Source: JBEVEP01 sp040512755
GTDB lineage: Bacteria; Pseudomonadota; Alphaproteobacteria; Rhizobiales; Rhizobiaceae
Assembly: GCA_040512755.1 (NCBI GenBank)
Contig: JBEVEP010000228.1
Span: 1-14,317 of the forward strand
Direction of reading: 5' to 3'
DNA: 14,317 nt
The notes under the pieces are model-generated. The model ran no database searches, had not been told where the DNA came from, and saw nothing but the letters and a program-made list of their open reading frames with translations. Both the position numbers and the translations under genes were made by a program. This document shows positions 7,674-14,217 of the stretch, in pieces. How positions within the stretch are numbered: the stretch's first letter is position 1; each line of letters opens with the position of its first letter.

Positions 7674-7735
7674 GGCAGTAGGGCAGTAAGGCTCTAGGGC
7701 AATAAGTGTTAGTACTGCCTTACTGCCCTATTCCC
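7674..7735 (-). repeat. Intergenic inverted-repeat element between sucD and sucA, built of short repeats
   Basis: Perfect 14-nt arms TAGGGCAGTAAGGC (7679-7692) and GCCTTACTGCCCTA (7717-7730) enclose a 24-nt loop. The arms contain an 8-nt periodic unit: GGCAGTA at 7674-7680 and 7682-7688 on the left, and TACTGCC at 7713-7719 and 7721-7727 on the right. A degenerate copy, GGGCAATA (7697-7704), is in the loop. It starts 12 nt after the sucD stop. The RNA made from the operon would form a long hairpin here, but no U-run follows, so it does not look like a full terminator. It could be an mRNA-stabilising or processing structure that sets the sucD:sucA ratio, or a dispersed short intergenic repeat. 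Confidence 0.75.
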
Positions 7736-7742
7736 CACTCCC

Positions 7743-8648
7743 TTATCCCTTGATCGCCTCGACCAGGGTCGTACCGAGCCGGGCCGGCGACGGCGAGACG
7801 CGGATCCCTGCCGCCTCCATCGCGGCGATCTTGTCGTCAGCGCCACCTTTGCCGCCGGAGATCACTGCGCCCGCGTGGCCCATCGTGCGTCCGGCAGGCG
7901 CTGTGCGTCCGGCAATGAAGCCGGCCATCGGCTTCTTGCGGCCGCGCTTGGCCTCGTCCCTCAGGAACTGTGCGGCGTCCTCTTCGGCCGAACCGCCGAT
8001 TTCTCCGATCATGATGATCGACGTGGTGGCGTCATCGGCCAGGAACATCTCCAGCACATCGATAAACTCTGTGCCCTTGACCGGATCGCCGCCGATTCCG
8101 ACCGCTGTCGTTTGGCCGAGGCCGGCATTGGTCGTCTGGAACACCGCTTCATATGTAAGCGTCCCGGACCGGGATACGACCCCGACCGAACCCTTGCGGA
8201 AAATGTTGCCGGGCATAATCCCGATCTTGCATTCCTCGGGGGTGAGAACACCCGGGCAGTTAGGTCCGATCAACCGTGACTTCGATTTGTCGAGACGGGC
8301 CTTCACCTTCACCATGTCCATCACCGGAATGCCTTCGGTGATGCAGACAATCAACGGAATCTCCGCCTCGATCGCCTCGAGGATCGCATCGGCTGCGCCT
8401 GCCGGCGGCACGTAAACGACGGACGCGTTTGCGCCGGTTTTTTCCTTGCCTTCCGCAACGCTGGCAAAGATCGGCAGCTGTGCGCCGCTCTCGACCGAGC
8501 CCCAGGTCTCTCCGCCCTTCTTGGGATGAATGCCGCCGACCATTTTGGTGCCGTAATAGGCTAGAGCCTGCTCGGTATGGAAGGTGCCGGTCTTGCCGGT
8601 CAGACCCTGGACGAGGACCTTCGTGTTCTTGTCGACAAGAATGGACAT
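7743..8648 (-). CDS. sucD: Succinyl-CoA synthetase (ADP-forming) alpha subunit
   Basis: With SucC it converts succinyl-CoA to succinate while phosphorylating a nucleoside diphosphate. It has 301 residues (E. coli: 289). The N-terminal CoA-binding Rossmann domain shows GLTGKTGTFHTEQALAYYGTKMVGG (from residue 15). The middle holds GPNCPGVLTP...GIMPGNIF, and the phosphorylated active-site histidine is H258 in GHAGAVISGG, 43 residues from the C-terminus as in E. coli SucD. The ATG is 4 nt from the sucC stop, and its ribosome site AAGGGG (8659-8664) is inside the last codons of sucC, so the two are surely translated from one message in near-equal amounts, as the alpha-beta complex requires. Confidence 0.97.
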   Translation of the reverse strand: MSILVDKNTKVLVQGLTGKTGTFHTEQALAYYGTKMVGGIHPKKGGETWGSVESGAQLPIFASVAEGKEKTGANASVVYVPPAGAADAILEAIEAEIPLIVCITEGIPVMDMVKVKARLDKSKSRLIGPNCPGVLTPEECKIGIMPGNIFRKGSVGVVSRSGTLTYEAVFQTTNAGLGQTTAVGIGGDPVKGTEFIDVLEMFLADDATTSIIMIGEIGGSAEEDAAQFLRDEAKRGRKKPMAGFIAGRTAPAGRTMGHAGAVISGGKGGADDKIAAMEAAGIRVSPSPARLGTTLVEAIKG

Positions 8649-8652
8649 CTGG

Positions 8653-9849
8653 TCAGTTCCCCTTCACCGCGGCCACGATCTTCTTCGCTGCGTCGTCGAG
8701 GTCGTCAGCTGGCAGCACATTCAGTCCGCTCTCGCGAATAATCTTCTTGCCCAGATCGACATTGGTCCCTTCAAGACGCACGACGAGCGGCACCTTCAGG
8801 CCAACTTCCTTCACTGCTGCGACCACACCCTCGGCAATGACGTCACAGCGCATAATGCCGCCGAAGATATTGACCAGAATGCCTTTGACGGCCGGGTCCG
8901 CTGTGATGATCTTGAAGGCGGCCGTGACTTTTTCCTTCGAGGCACCGCCGCCGACATCGAGGAAGTTCGCCGGCTCGGCGCCGTAGAGCTTGATGATGTC
9001 CATCGTGGCCATTGCGAGCCCGGCGCCATTCACCATGCAGCCGATATTGCCGTCGAGAGCGACATAGGCGAGATCGTGCTTCGACGCCTCGATCTCCTTC
9101 GCGTCTTCCTCCGAAAGATCCCGCAACTCGGCGAGTTCCGGATGGCGGAATTCCGCGTTGCCGTCGAATGAGATTTTGGCGTCCAGAACCCTGATGCGCC
9201 CATTCTTCATCACGATCAGCGGATTGACCTCCAGCAGGCTCATGTCCTTTTCGACAAAGGCCTTGTAGAGGGCCGGAAAGACCGTCTTGGCATCCTGCGC
9301 AGCCGCGCCTTCGAGCTTCAGCGCTTTGCCGAGCTCGGAAACATCCTTGTCCGTAACGCCCTTCTCTGGATCGATTGGAAGCGTGATGATCTTCTCAGGC
9401 GTGTCATGCGCGACCGCCTCGATATCCATTCCTCCTTCGGTCGAAACGACGAAGGAAACACGGCCAACGGCACGGTCCACGAGGATCGACAGGTACAGCT
9501 CCCTGTCGATGTCGGCGCCATCCTCGATGTAGAGACGGTTGACCTGCTTGCCGGCCGTGCCGGTCTGCTTGGTGACCAGTGTCCTGCCGAGCATCTCCTT
9601 TGCGTTTGCAACAACTTCGTCAACGGATTTGGCGAGACGAACACCGCCTTTGGCATCCGCGCCAAGCTCCTTGAACCTGCCTTTGCCGCGGCCGCCAGCA
9701 TGGATCTGGCTCTTCACGACATAAAGCGGCCCCGGCAGGCTCCTGGCGGCCGCTTCCGCCTCCCCCGGCTTGAAGATCGCCACGCCGTCGGCAACTGGCA
9801 GACCATAGGTTTTAAGAAGCTGCTTGCCTTGATACTCATGAATATTCAT
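8653..9849 (-). CDS. sucC: Succinyl-CoA synthetase beta subunit
   Basis: This is the nucleotide-binding and grasp subunit of the SucCD complex. It has 398 residues from the ATG at 9849 (E. coli: 388). The frame is open further upstream to 9930, but that part overlaps the end of mdh and lacks family similarity, whereas MNIHEYQGKQLL at 9849 is the classic SucC N-terminus and AGGGAA lies upstream. The ATP-grasp domain shows K46 and the GGRGKG phosphate loop (52-57). EVNPLIV and DAKISFDGNAEFRHPE provide the metal-binding Glu/Asn/Asp. The C-terminal ligase domain has NGAGLAMATMD, NFLDVGGGA and NIFGGIMRCD. It starts 16 nt after the mdh stop and ends 4 nt before sucD. Intact. Confidence 0.97.
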   Translation of the reverse strand: MNIHEYQGKQLLKTYGLPVADGVAIFKPGEAEAAARSLPGPLYVVKSQIHAGGRGKGRFKELGADAKGGVRLAKSVDEVVANAKEMLGRTLVTKQTGTAGKQVNRLYIEDGADIDRELYLSILVDRAVGRVSFVVSTEGGMDIEAVAHDTPEKIITLPIDPEKGVTDKDVSELGKALKLEGAAAQDAKTVFPALYKAFVEKDMSLLEVNPLIVMKNGRIRVLDAKISFDGNAEFRHPELAELRDLSEEDAKEIEASKHDLAYVALDGNIGCMVNGAGLAMATMDIIKLYGAEPANFLDVGGGASKEKVTAAFKIITADPAVKGILVNIFGGIMRCDVIAEGVVAAVKEVGLKVPLVVRLEGTNVDLGKKIIRESGLNVLPADDLDDAAKKIVAAVKGN

Positions 9850-9865
9850 GACGGCTGTTCCCTGC

Positions 9866-10834
9866 TTACTTTTTGGCCAGGTTCGGCGCGATCTTGACGC
9901 AGGCCTCGCAGAGCGCGGCAACTGCGCCAACCGAGTTGTCGAACATTTTCTGCTCGGCTTTGTTCAAATCGATCTCGATGATGCGCTCGACACCGCCGGC
10001 GCCGATCACCGTCGGAACGCCGACATACATGCTTTTGACGCCGTACTGGCCGGAGAGGTGCGCCGCGCAGGGCAATACGCGCTTTTTATCCTTCAGATAG
10101 GCTTCCGCCATCTGGATCGCTGAGGACGCTGGTGCGTAATAGGCCGAACCGGTCTTCAGGAGGCCGACGATTTCAGCGCCACCGTCGCGGGTGCGTTGTA
10201 CGATCTGCTCCAGCTTTTCCTTCGTCGTCCAGCCCATGTTGACAAGGTCCGGCAGCGGAATGCCGGCAACTGTCGAGTAACGGGTCAGCGGCACCATCGA
10301 ATCGCCGTGGCCGCCAAGCACGAAGGCCGTGACGTCCTCCACGGACACCTTGAATTCGTCAGCAAGGAAATAACGAAACCGCGCAGAGTCCAGCACGCCG
10401 GCCATCCCGACGACATGGCTCGCCGGCAAGCCGGAGAATTTTTGCAGCGCCCAGACCATCGCGTCGAGCGGATTGGTGATGCAGATGACGAAGGCCTTCG
10501 GAGCATATTTCTTGATGCCTGCCCCGACCTGCTCCATCACCTTCAGATTGATGCCGAGCAGGTCATCGCGGCTCATGCCGGGCTTGCGCGGCACGCCGGC
10601 TGTGACGATGCAGACGTCGGCGCCTTCAATCGCGGCGTAATCATTGACGCCAGTGTAACGGGCATCAAAGCCGTCGACGGGCGAAGACTGGGCAATATCG
10701 AGCCCTTTGCCTTGCGGTATGCCTTCGGCGATATCAAAAAGCACCACATCGCCTAGCTCCTTAAGACCGATCAGGTGAGCCAGGGTTCCCCCGATCATGC
10801 CGGAGCCGATGAGGGCTATTTTGTTGCGTGCCAT
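9866..10834 (-). CDS. mdh: Malate dehydrogenase (NAD, LDH-like type)
   Basis: It oxidises malate to oxaloacetate with NAD+. The 322-residue product from the ATG at 10834 starts MARNKIALIGSGMIGG, the normal start for alphaproteobacterial Mdh; the frame is open 42 codons further upstream, but that stretch is the leader region and is not protein-like. The Rossmann motif is G10-x-G12-x-x-G15, with D34 as the ribose-binding acid indicating NAD. Substrate arginines are R83 and R89 in VPRKPGMSRDD, followed by N121 in TNPLDAM, and the catalytic pair D149/H176 is in GVLDSARFR and GGHGDSMVP. The sequence is of the LDH-like 'MDH type 3' seen in alphaproteobacteria. It is first in the suc cluster, which suggests that the operon promoter lies in the 211-nt region upstream. 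Confidence 0.96.
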   Translation of the reverse strand: MARNKIALIGSGMIGGTLAHLIGLKELGDVVLFDIAEGIPQGKGLDIAQSSPVDGFDARYTGVNDYAAIEGADVCIVTAGVPRKPGMSRDDLLGINLKVMEQVGAGIKKYAPKAFVICITNPLDAMVWALQKFSGLPASHVVGMAGVLDSARFRYFLADEFKVSVEDVTAFVLGGHGDSMVPLTRYSTVAGIPLPDLVNMGWTTKEKLEQIVQRTRDGGAEIVGLLKTGSAYYAPASSAIQMAEAYLKDKKRVLPCAAHLSGQYGVKSMYVGVPTVIGAGGVERIIEIDLNKAEQKMFDNSVGAVAALCEACVKIAPNLAKK

Positions 10835-10901
10835 GTTGGATGTTTTCCCTTTGTCTGTGACCGGGCAGTGACGGCGCCGGGAGAGCGTTTGGGCCAAGGG
10901 T

Positions 10902-10941
10902 GGGGTAATATGCGGCCAGAAGTTCCGCCGCCAATTACCCC
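10902..10941 (-). promoter_or_regulatory. Nested inverted repeat in the mdh leader
   Basis: Outer arms GGGGTAAT (10902-10909) and ATTACCCC (10934-10941), and inner arms GCGGC (10912-10916) and GCCGC (10927-10931), are perfectly complementary. They are separated by a symmetric 2-nt mismatch (AT opposite CA) and closed by a 10-nt loop. It lies 67 nt upstream of the mdh start. No T-run follows in the direction of transcription, so an intrinsic terminator for zapE is unlikely; it could be a leader RNA structure or a DNA binding site. It matches no riboswitch I know. Confidence 0.55.
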
Positions 10942-10958
10942 CATACGAAACAAAGTTC

Positions 10959-10994
10959 AAACGATTATTTTCGCATCAAGGATTTCAATCGTTT
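10959..10994. promoter_or_regulatory. Paired 8-mers AAACGATT / AATCGTTT upstream of mdh
   Basis: AAACGATT (10959-10966) and its exact reverse complement AATCGTTT (10987-10994) are 20 nt apart, a 28-nt centre-to-centre distance (just under three helical turns), in the AT-rich stretch before the mdh operon. This geometry fits a dimeric regulator or two sites on one face of the helix. No known regulator is assigned, and no convincing -35/-10 pair could be picked nearby. Confidence 0.35.
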
Positions 10995-11007
10995 AGACCA
11001 TTAGGGA

Positions 11008-11017
11008 TTTACGTAAA
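11008..11017. promoter_or_regulatory. 10-bp perfect palindrome TTTACGTAAA
   Basis: TTTACGTAAA is its own reverse complement and lies 30 nt after the zapE stop, in the AT-rich region that probably holds the mdh operon promoter. Possible operator; a palindrome this short can occur by chance in AT-rich DNA. Confidence 0.25.
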
Positions 11018-11045
11018 CGTCAAAGTATCAAGCATTGAGCGCTGA

Positions 11046-12233
11046 CTAGCCCGACTGTCGCTCTATCTCCTTGCCGTGCCTGGCCGACCATGAATCGAGC
11101 CAGTCCCGGCTCTGCATCTCCATGAGCCGTGACGCGGTGCGCGCAAACTCGAAGGCTTCGGTCCCTCGTTTGCCTTGATAGAGTTGATCCGGAGGGGCGT
11201 CGGCACTCACCACGAGCCGTGCCTGGTGCTCGTAGAGCGTATCAATCAGCAAGATGAAACGCTTGGCTTCGTTCCGCCGCGCTTCCGGAAGGACCGGCAC
11301 ATGGTCGATGAAAATCGTGTCATATCGCGCGACGATCGCGAGATAGTCGCGGGCGGCAAGGGGTTTTTCACAGAGATCCGTAAAGGTGAACCTGGCCGAA
11401 CTGCCTGCGGCTTTCGGAATGGCCACATGCCGGCCCTTTACAATCACTTCACTCGCGGCTTCCGTCAGGCCATGGCTCACTGCCTCCCAGGCCTCGTCCA
11501 TCTTGCGGTCCGTATCGGGACCATTGGGCGTCATATAAACGGGAATATGATTGAGTTTCTCGAGGCGGTAGTCCCGTTGCGTGTCAAGCGCGAGGATATC
11601 GGCGTGCTTTTTCAGCAGGCTTACAAACGGGAGAAAAAGCTGCCGGTTCAGCCCCTCCCTATAGAGATCGTCCGGCGCAACGTTGGATGTTCCCACCAGC
11701 ACGACGCCGGCTGAAAACAATGCGGAAAACAGCCGCGACAGGATCATCGCATCGGCGATGTCAGTGACCGAAAACTCATCGAAACAAAGTACCCAGGCTT
11801 CTTCCGCCAGCGACTCTGCGACCGGCGGAATGGGGTCGTCAGCTTTGACTGCGCCATTTTTGCGGGCCTGACGGTGCTTGTAGATGCGGTCGTGAACGTC
11901 CGCCATGAAGGCATTGAAATGAACTCGTCGCTTGCGTTTTGGGGGCGCCAGTTCGAAGAACATGTCCATCAGCATCGTCTTGCCGCGTCCGACCCCGCCG
12001 TGAATATAGAGGCCCTTGACCGGCGCGCGCACTTCACGGCTTTTGCCGAACAGCCAGCCGAGGGCGCTCGATTTCGCGGCCAGGCGTTTTGTCGAGATAT
12101 CGCCGATCAACCGGTCGAGCGCATCGGCAACGACGCATTGCGCAGGATCGCTGTCAATCTCGCCGAGGTCGACGAGATGCTGGTAATGCTGCACAACCGA
12201 GGGATGCGTTTGGATGCCTTCGCGAAGATGCAT
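11046..12233 (-). CDS. zapE: ZapE/AFG1-family ATPase
   Basis: This is a P-loop ATPase of the AFG1/ZapE family. The E. coli member associates with FtsZ at constriction, and the mitochondrial homologue AFG1/LACE1 takes part in respiratory-complex protein quality control. It has 395 residues (E. coli ZapE: 375). The N-terminal SVVQHYQHLVDLGEIDSDPAQ is typical of the family. Walker A GGVGRGKT is at 79-86, Walker B WVLCFDEF at 147-154, and the sensor-like GTSNVAPDDLYREGLNRQLF at 181-200. The start at 12233 fits the family N-terminus, but no clear ribosome site precedes it. It begins 42 nt after the omp19-like gene on the same strand, so the two may share a transcript. The specific role in this organism is inferred from homology. 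Confidence 0.94.
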   Translation of the reverse strand: MHLREGIQTHPSVVQHYQHLVDLGEIDSDPAQCVVADALDRLIGDISTKRLAAKSSALGWLFGKSREVRAPVKGLYIHGGVGRGKTMLMDMFFELAPPKRKRRVHFNAFMADVHDRIYKHRQARKNGAVKADDPIPPVAESLAEEAWVLCFDEFSVTDIADAMILSRLFSALFSAGVVLVGTSNVAPDDLYREGLNRQLFLPFVSLLKKHADILALDTQRDYRLEKLNHIPVYMTPNGPDTDRKMDEAWEAVSHGLTEAASEVIVKGRHVAIPKAAGSSARFTFTDLCEKPLAARDYLAIVARYDTIFIDHVPVLPEARRNEAKRFILLIDTLYEHQARLVVSADAPPDQLYQGKRGTEAFEFARTASRLMEMQSRDWLDSWSARHGKEIERQSG

Positions 12234-12275
12234 GGATCGTTCTTCGGTGCGACAACACCCGGGGGCAGCAAAAAA

Positions 12276-12806
12276 CTAGCGGGTGAGCGAGATTGGCACG
12301 CCGCTTTCGGTCTGGCCGTCGAACTTCTCGGGACCTGACGAATAGAGCCGAGCTAGGACCGATCCGTTTGCATCGTGCAGCGTCAGCTGCTTGCCGGCGA
12401 CATTCCACGACTTGACCCCATCGATCGGGGCTGGGCAGCGAAGCGGTCCGGCGCGGAAACCCGCACCAAACTTGGTCTGCGGCGTGGCGACCTTGCAGGT
12501 CTGACCGGACACGGAAGCGGTCCAGACGCCGGCGACGCCCCCTGCCGTAAGGTCAGGCGCAGTGGCCGGAGGTTCGGTCATCGCCGGAGCGGCGGCAACC
12601 TGCTGACCAGGCGCTGCAGGGAACTGGGAAGGATCGGTCGTGCCGGGAGCGGCGGGCGGAGGCAACTGAGCGCCGGTGACAGTACCTGACGGAGCAGGCG
12701 TTAAGGGCGCCGGCTGATTGATCGAGGACATCCGTTCGCTTTGGCATCCGGCCAGGGCGAGGGAAGCCATCGCCAACGCCAGGAACCCAGTCTTCGAAAA
12801 AGCCAT
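12276..12806 (-). CDS. omp19: Omp19-like outer-membrane lipoprotein, protease inhibitor family
   Basis: It has 176 residues from the ATG at 12806. An ATG further out (12860) keeps the frame, but GGAGGA 4 nt before 12806 and the lipoprotein signal immediately after it decide the start. The signal peptide ends in the lipobox LALAGC with lipidated C21. Residues 22-88 form a Pro/Ala-rich linker. The C-terminal domain (about 89-176) has GVAGVWTASVSGQTCKVATPQTK and RAGPLRCP, with C104 and C124 probably forming a disulfide, and the tail LYSSGPEKFDGQT. This closely matches, from memory, Brucella Omp19, a 177-residue lipoprotein with AprI/Inh-like protease-inhibitor activity that protects against host proteases. 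In a free-living relative the target may be the cell's own or environmental proteases. Neighbours match the Brucella omp19-zapE-mdh order as I recall it. Confidence 0.92.
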   Translation of the reverse strand: MAFSKTGFLALAMASLALAGCQSERMSSINQPAPLTPAPSGTVTGAQLPPPAAPGTTDPSQFPAAPGQQVAAAPAMTEPPATAPDLTAGGVAGVWTASVSGQTCKVATPQTKFGAGFRAGPLRCPAPIDGVKSWNVAGKQLTLHDANGSVLARLYSSGPEKFDGQTESGVPISLTR

Positions 12807-12810
12807 TGCG

Positions 12811-12816
12811 TCCTCC
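12811..12816 (-). promoter_or_regulatory. Ribosome binding site of the omp19-like gene
   Basis: GGAGGA on the minus strand is 4 nt before the ATG at 12806 and selects this start over the one at 12860. Just upstream is the palindrome GTGCGCAC (12820-12827), of unknown meaning. Confidence 0.8.
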
Positions 12817-13068
12817 GTCGTGCGCACAACGCGCCGCCCGCTAGTCCCATCGGCATACAAAGTGGCGATGTTTGGGAAATTTCAACCGCTTGTGGTTAAA
12901 ATAGAGTTTCCTGCGCCACACTGTTGCAGTTCGGCAACTACGAGCGCGGAGGTTCGTGCTCATTGTCCGGTTGATCGCCAGGTATCCGCACGAGATCTGA
13001 CCCTCACCTGCACTGGCTAAATTGGCTTGCAGCTTGTTCAAGTACGCGTGACTCCTAATTTTCATTAT

Positions 13069-14160
13069 ATGAAACTATCGATCTTCGAGGAGTTGGTTCA
13101 ACCGACCGGAGTGGCGGCGTTGGCTGAAGGCATCGCGCGAACGAGAAGGCCACTGCGGCGCAATCCCTATTTCCAGGGGCCAGCAACCGACCATTTCGAC
13201 GGGCGAATCTTCTTTAATCCCGGAGGCAAGCCGCCCGGTCCGCTCTCGCATCTCCTCAAGTGGCAATTGGGTGGCGGCAGGGCGAGATGGCCGGTCACCT
13301 GGCCAAGTCCCTTTTCCCCGTCAGTGCCCGACACCACGATTTCCGGCGACAGGCTGCGCGTGACGATGGTTGGCCACGCCACCGTGCTTATCCAAATCGC
13401 GGGACTGAATATCCTGACCGACCCGGTTTGGTCCGATCGTGCCTCCCCGCTTTCGTTCGCCGGTCCCAAACGCGTCAATCCGCCTGGGGTGCGCTTCGAC
13501 GCTCTGCCGCCCATCGATCTTGTTCTCGTCAGCCACAATCATTACGACCACCTCGACCTTCAGACTCTGAAAAAGCTCAACGAGAAACACGACCCGGCCG
13601 TCGTCACTCCTCTTGGAAACGATTCAATCATCCGCAGTGCTGTTCGCAGTATGAAAATTACTGCGCATGATTGGGGTGAGCGAGTGGAAGTGTCCGATTC
13701 CGTCAGAGTCCATATCGAGCCCGCCCATCACTGGTCGGCACGAGGCACGCGCGACCGGCGGATGGCCTTGTGGTCGGGCTTCGTGATCGAAACCCCGTGC
13801 GGGAACATCTATTTCGCCGGCGACACAGGCTTTCATGCCGGCCGGAACTACAGGCTGCTGGCCAGGAAGCACGGCGGCTTCCGTCTCGCGATCCTACCGA
13901 TTGGCGCCTACGAACCACGCTGGTTCATGGAAGGGCAACATCAGAACCCCGAAGAGGCAGTGCGGGGAATGATGCTGTGCAACGCAGCTTTTGTTGCGGG
14001 CTGCCATTGGGGCACGTTCCAGCTCACCAACGAGCCCGTTGAGGAGCCGCGGGAGAAGCTTTGGGAGGCCCTCGATACTCACAAGCTGGAACGCGAACGA
14101 TTTCGGCCTATGCTGCCGGGTGAGGTCTGGGACATCCCGAAGGACCTCCGCGGAACTTGA
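13069..14160 (+). CDS. MBL-fold metal-dependent hydrolase, NAPE-PLD-like
   Basis: This 363-residue product (from 13069) belongs to the metallo-beta-lactamase superfamily, in the UlaG/NAPE-PLD-like branch (COG2220). The N-terminal NPYFQGPATDHFDGRIFFNP (32-51) is typical of that branch. Metal ligands are visible: H156, H158, D160 and H161 in SHNHYDHLD, H220 or H221 in PAHHWSARG, D252 in FAGDTGFH, and H313 in GCHWGTF, together with the conserved PIGAYEPRWFM and HQNPEEA. A dinuclear zinc phosphodiesterase-type activity is expected; the substrate (phospholipid, N-acyl ethanolamine lipid or other) cannot be read from sequence. No signal peptide is seen. The start is uncertain: ATG 13069 has no clear ribosome site, and a TTG at 13027 would add 14 residues. 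It diverges from the omp19-like gene. Confidence 0.88.
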   Translation: MKLSIFEELVQPTGVAALAEGIARTRRPLRRNPYFQGPATDHFDGRIFFNPGGKPPGPLSHLLKWQLGGGRARWPVTWPSPFSPSVPDTTISGDRLRVTMVGHATVLIQIAGLNILTDPVWSDRASPLSFAGPKRVNPPGVRFDALPPIDLVLVSHNHYDHLDLQTLKKLNEKHDPAVVTPLGNDSIIRSAVRSMKITAHDWGERVEVSDSVRVHIEPAHHWSARGTRDRRMALWSGFVIETPCGNIYFAGDTGFHAGRNYRLLARKHGGFRLAILPIGAYEPRWFMEGQHQNPEEAVRGMMLCNAAFVAGCHWGTFQLTNEPVEEPREKLWEALDTHKLERERFRPMLPGEVWDIPKDLRGT

Positions 14161-14217
14161 TCTTCCGTCCGGCGTTTAGGCGCCAAACCGCCATCCGCTG
14201 CTGGAGCCGGAAGTAAC

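Noticed and set aside
9850..9930. 27-codon N-terminal extension of sucC
   Set aside because: It overlaps the end of mdh, and the family start MNIHEYQ at 9849 has its own ribosome site.
10902..10941. Considered as an intrinsic terminator for zapE
   Set aside because: The stem is more than 100 nt after the zapE stop and no T-run follows in the direction of transcription.
10835..10960. 42-codon N-terminal extension of mdh
   Set aside because: It lies over the inverted repeat and leader region, and the standard Mdh N-terminus begins at 10834.
12807..12860. 18-codon N-terminal extension of the omp19-like gene
   Set aside because: It would bury the lipoprotein signal peptide, and a near-consensus ribosome site precedes the ATG at 12806.
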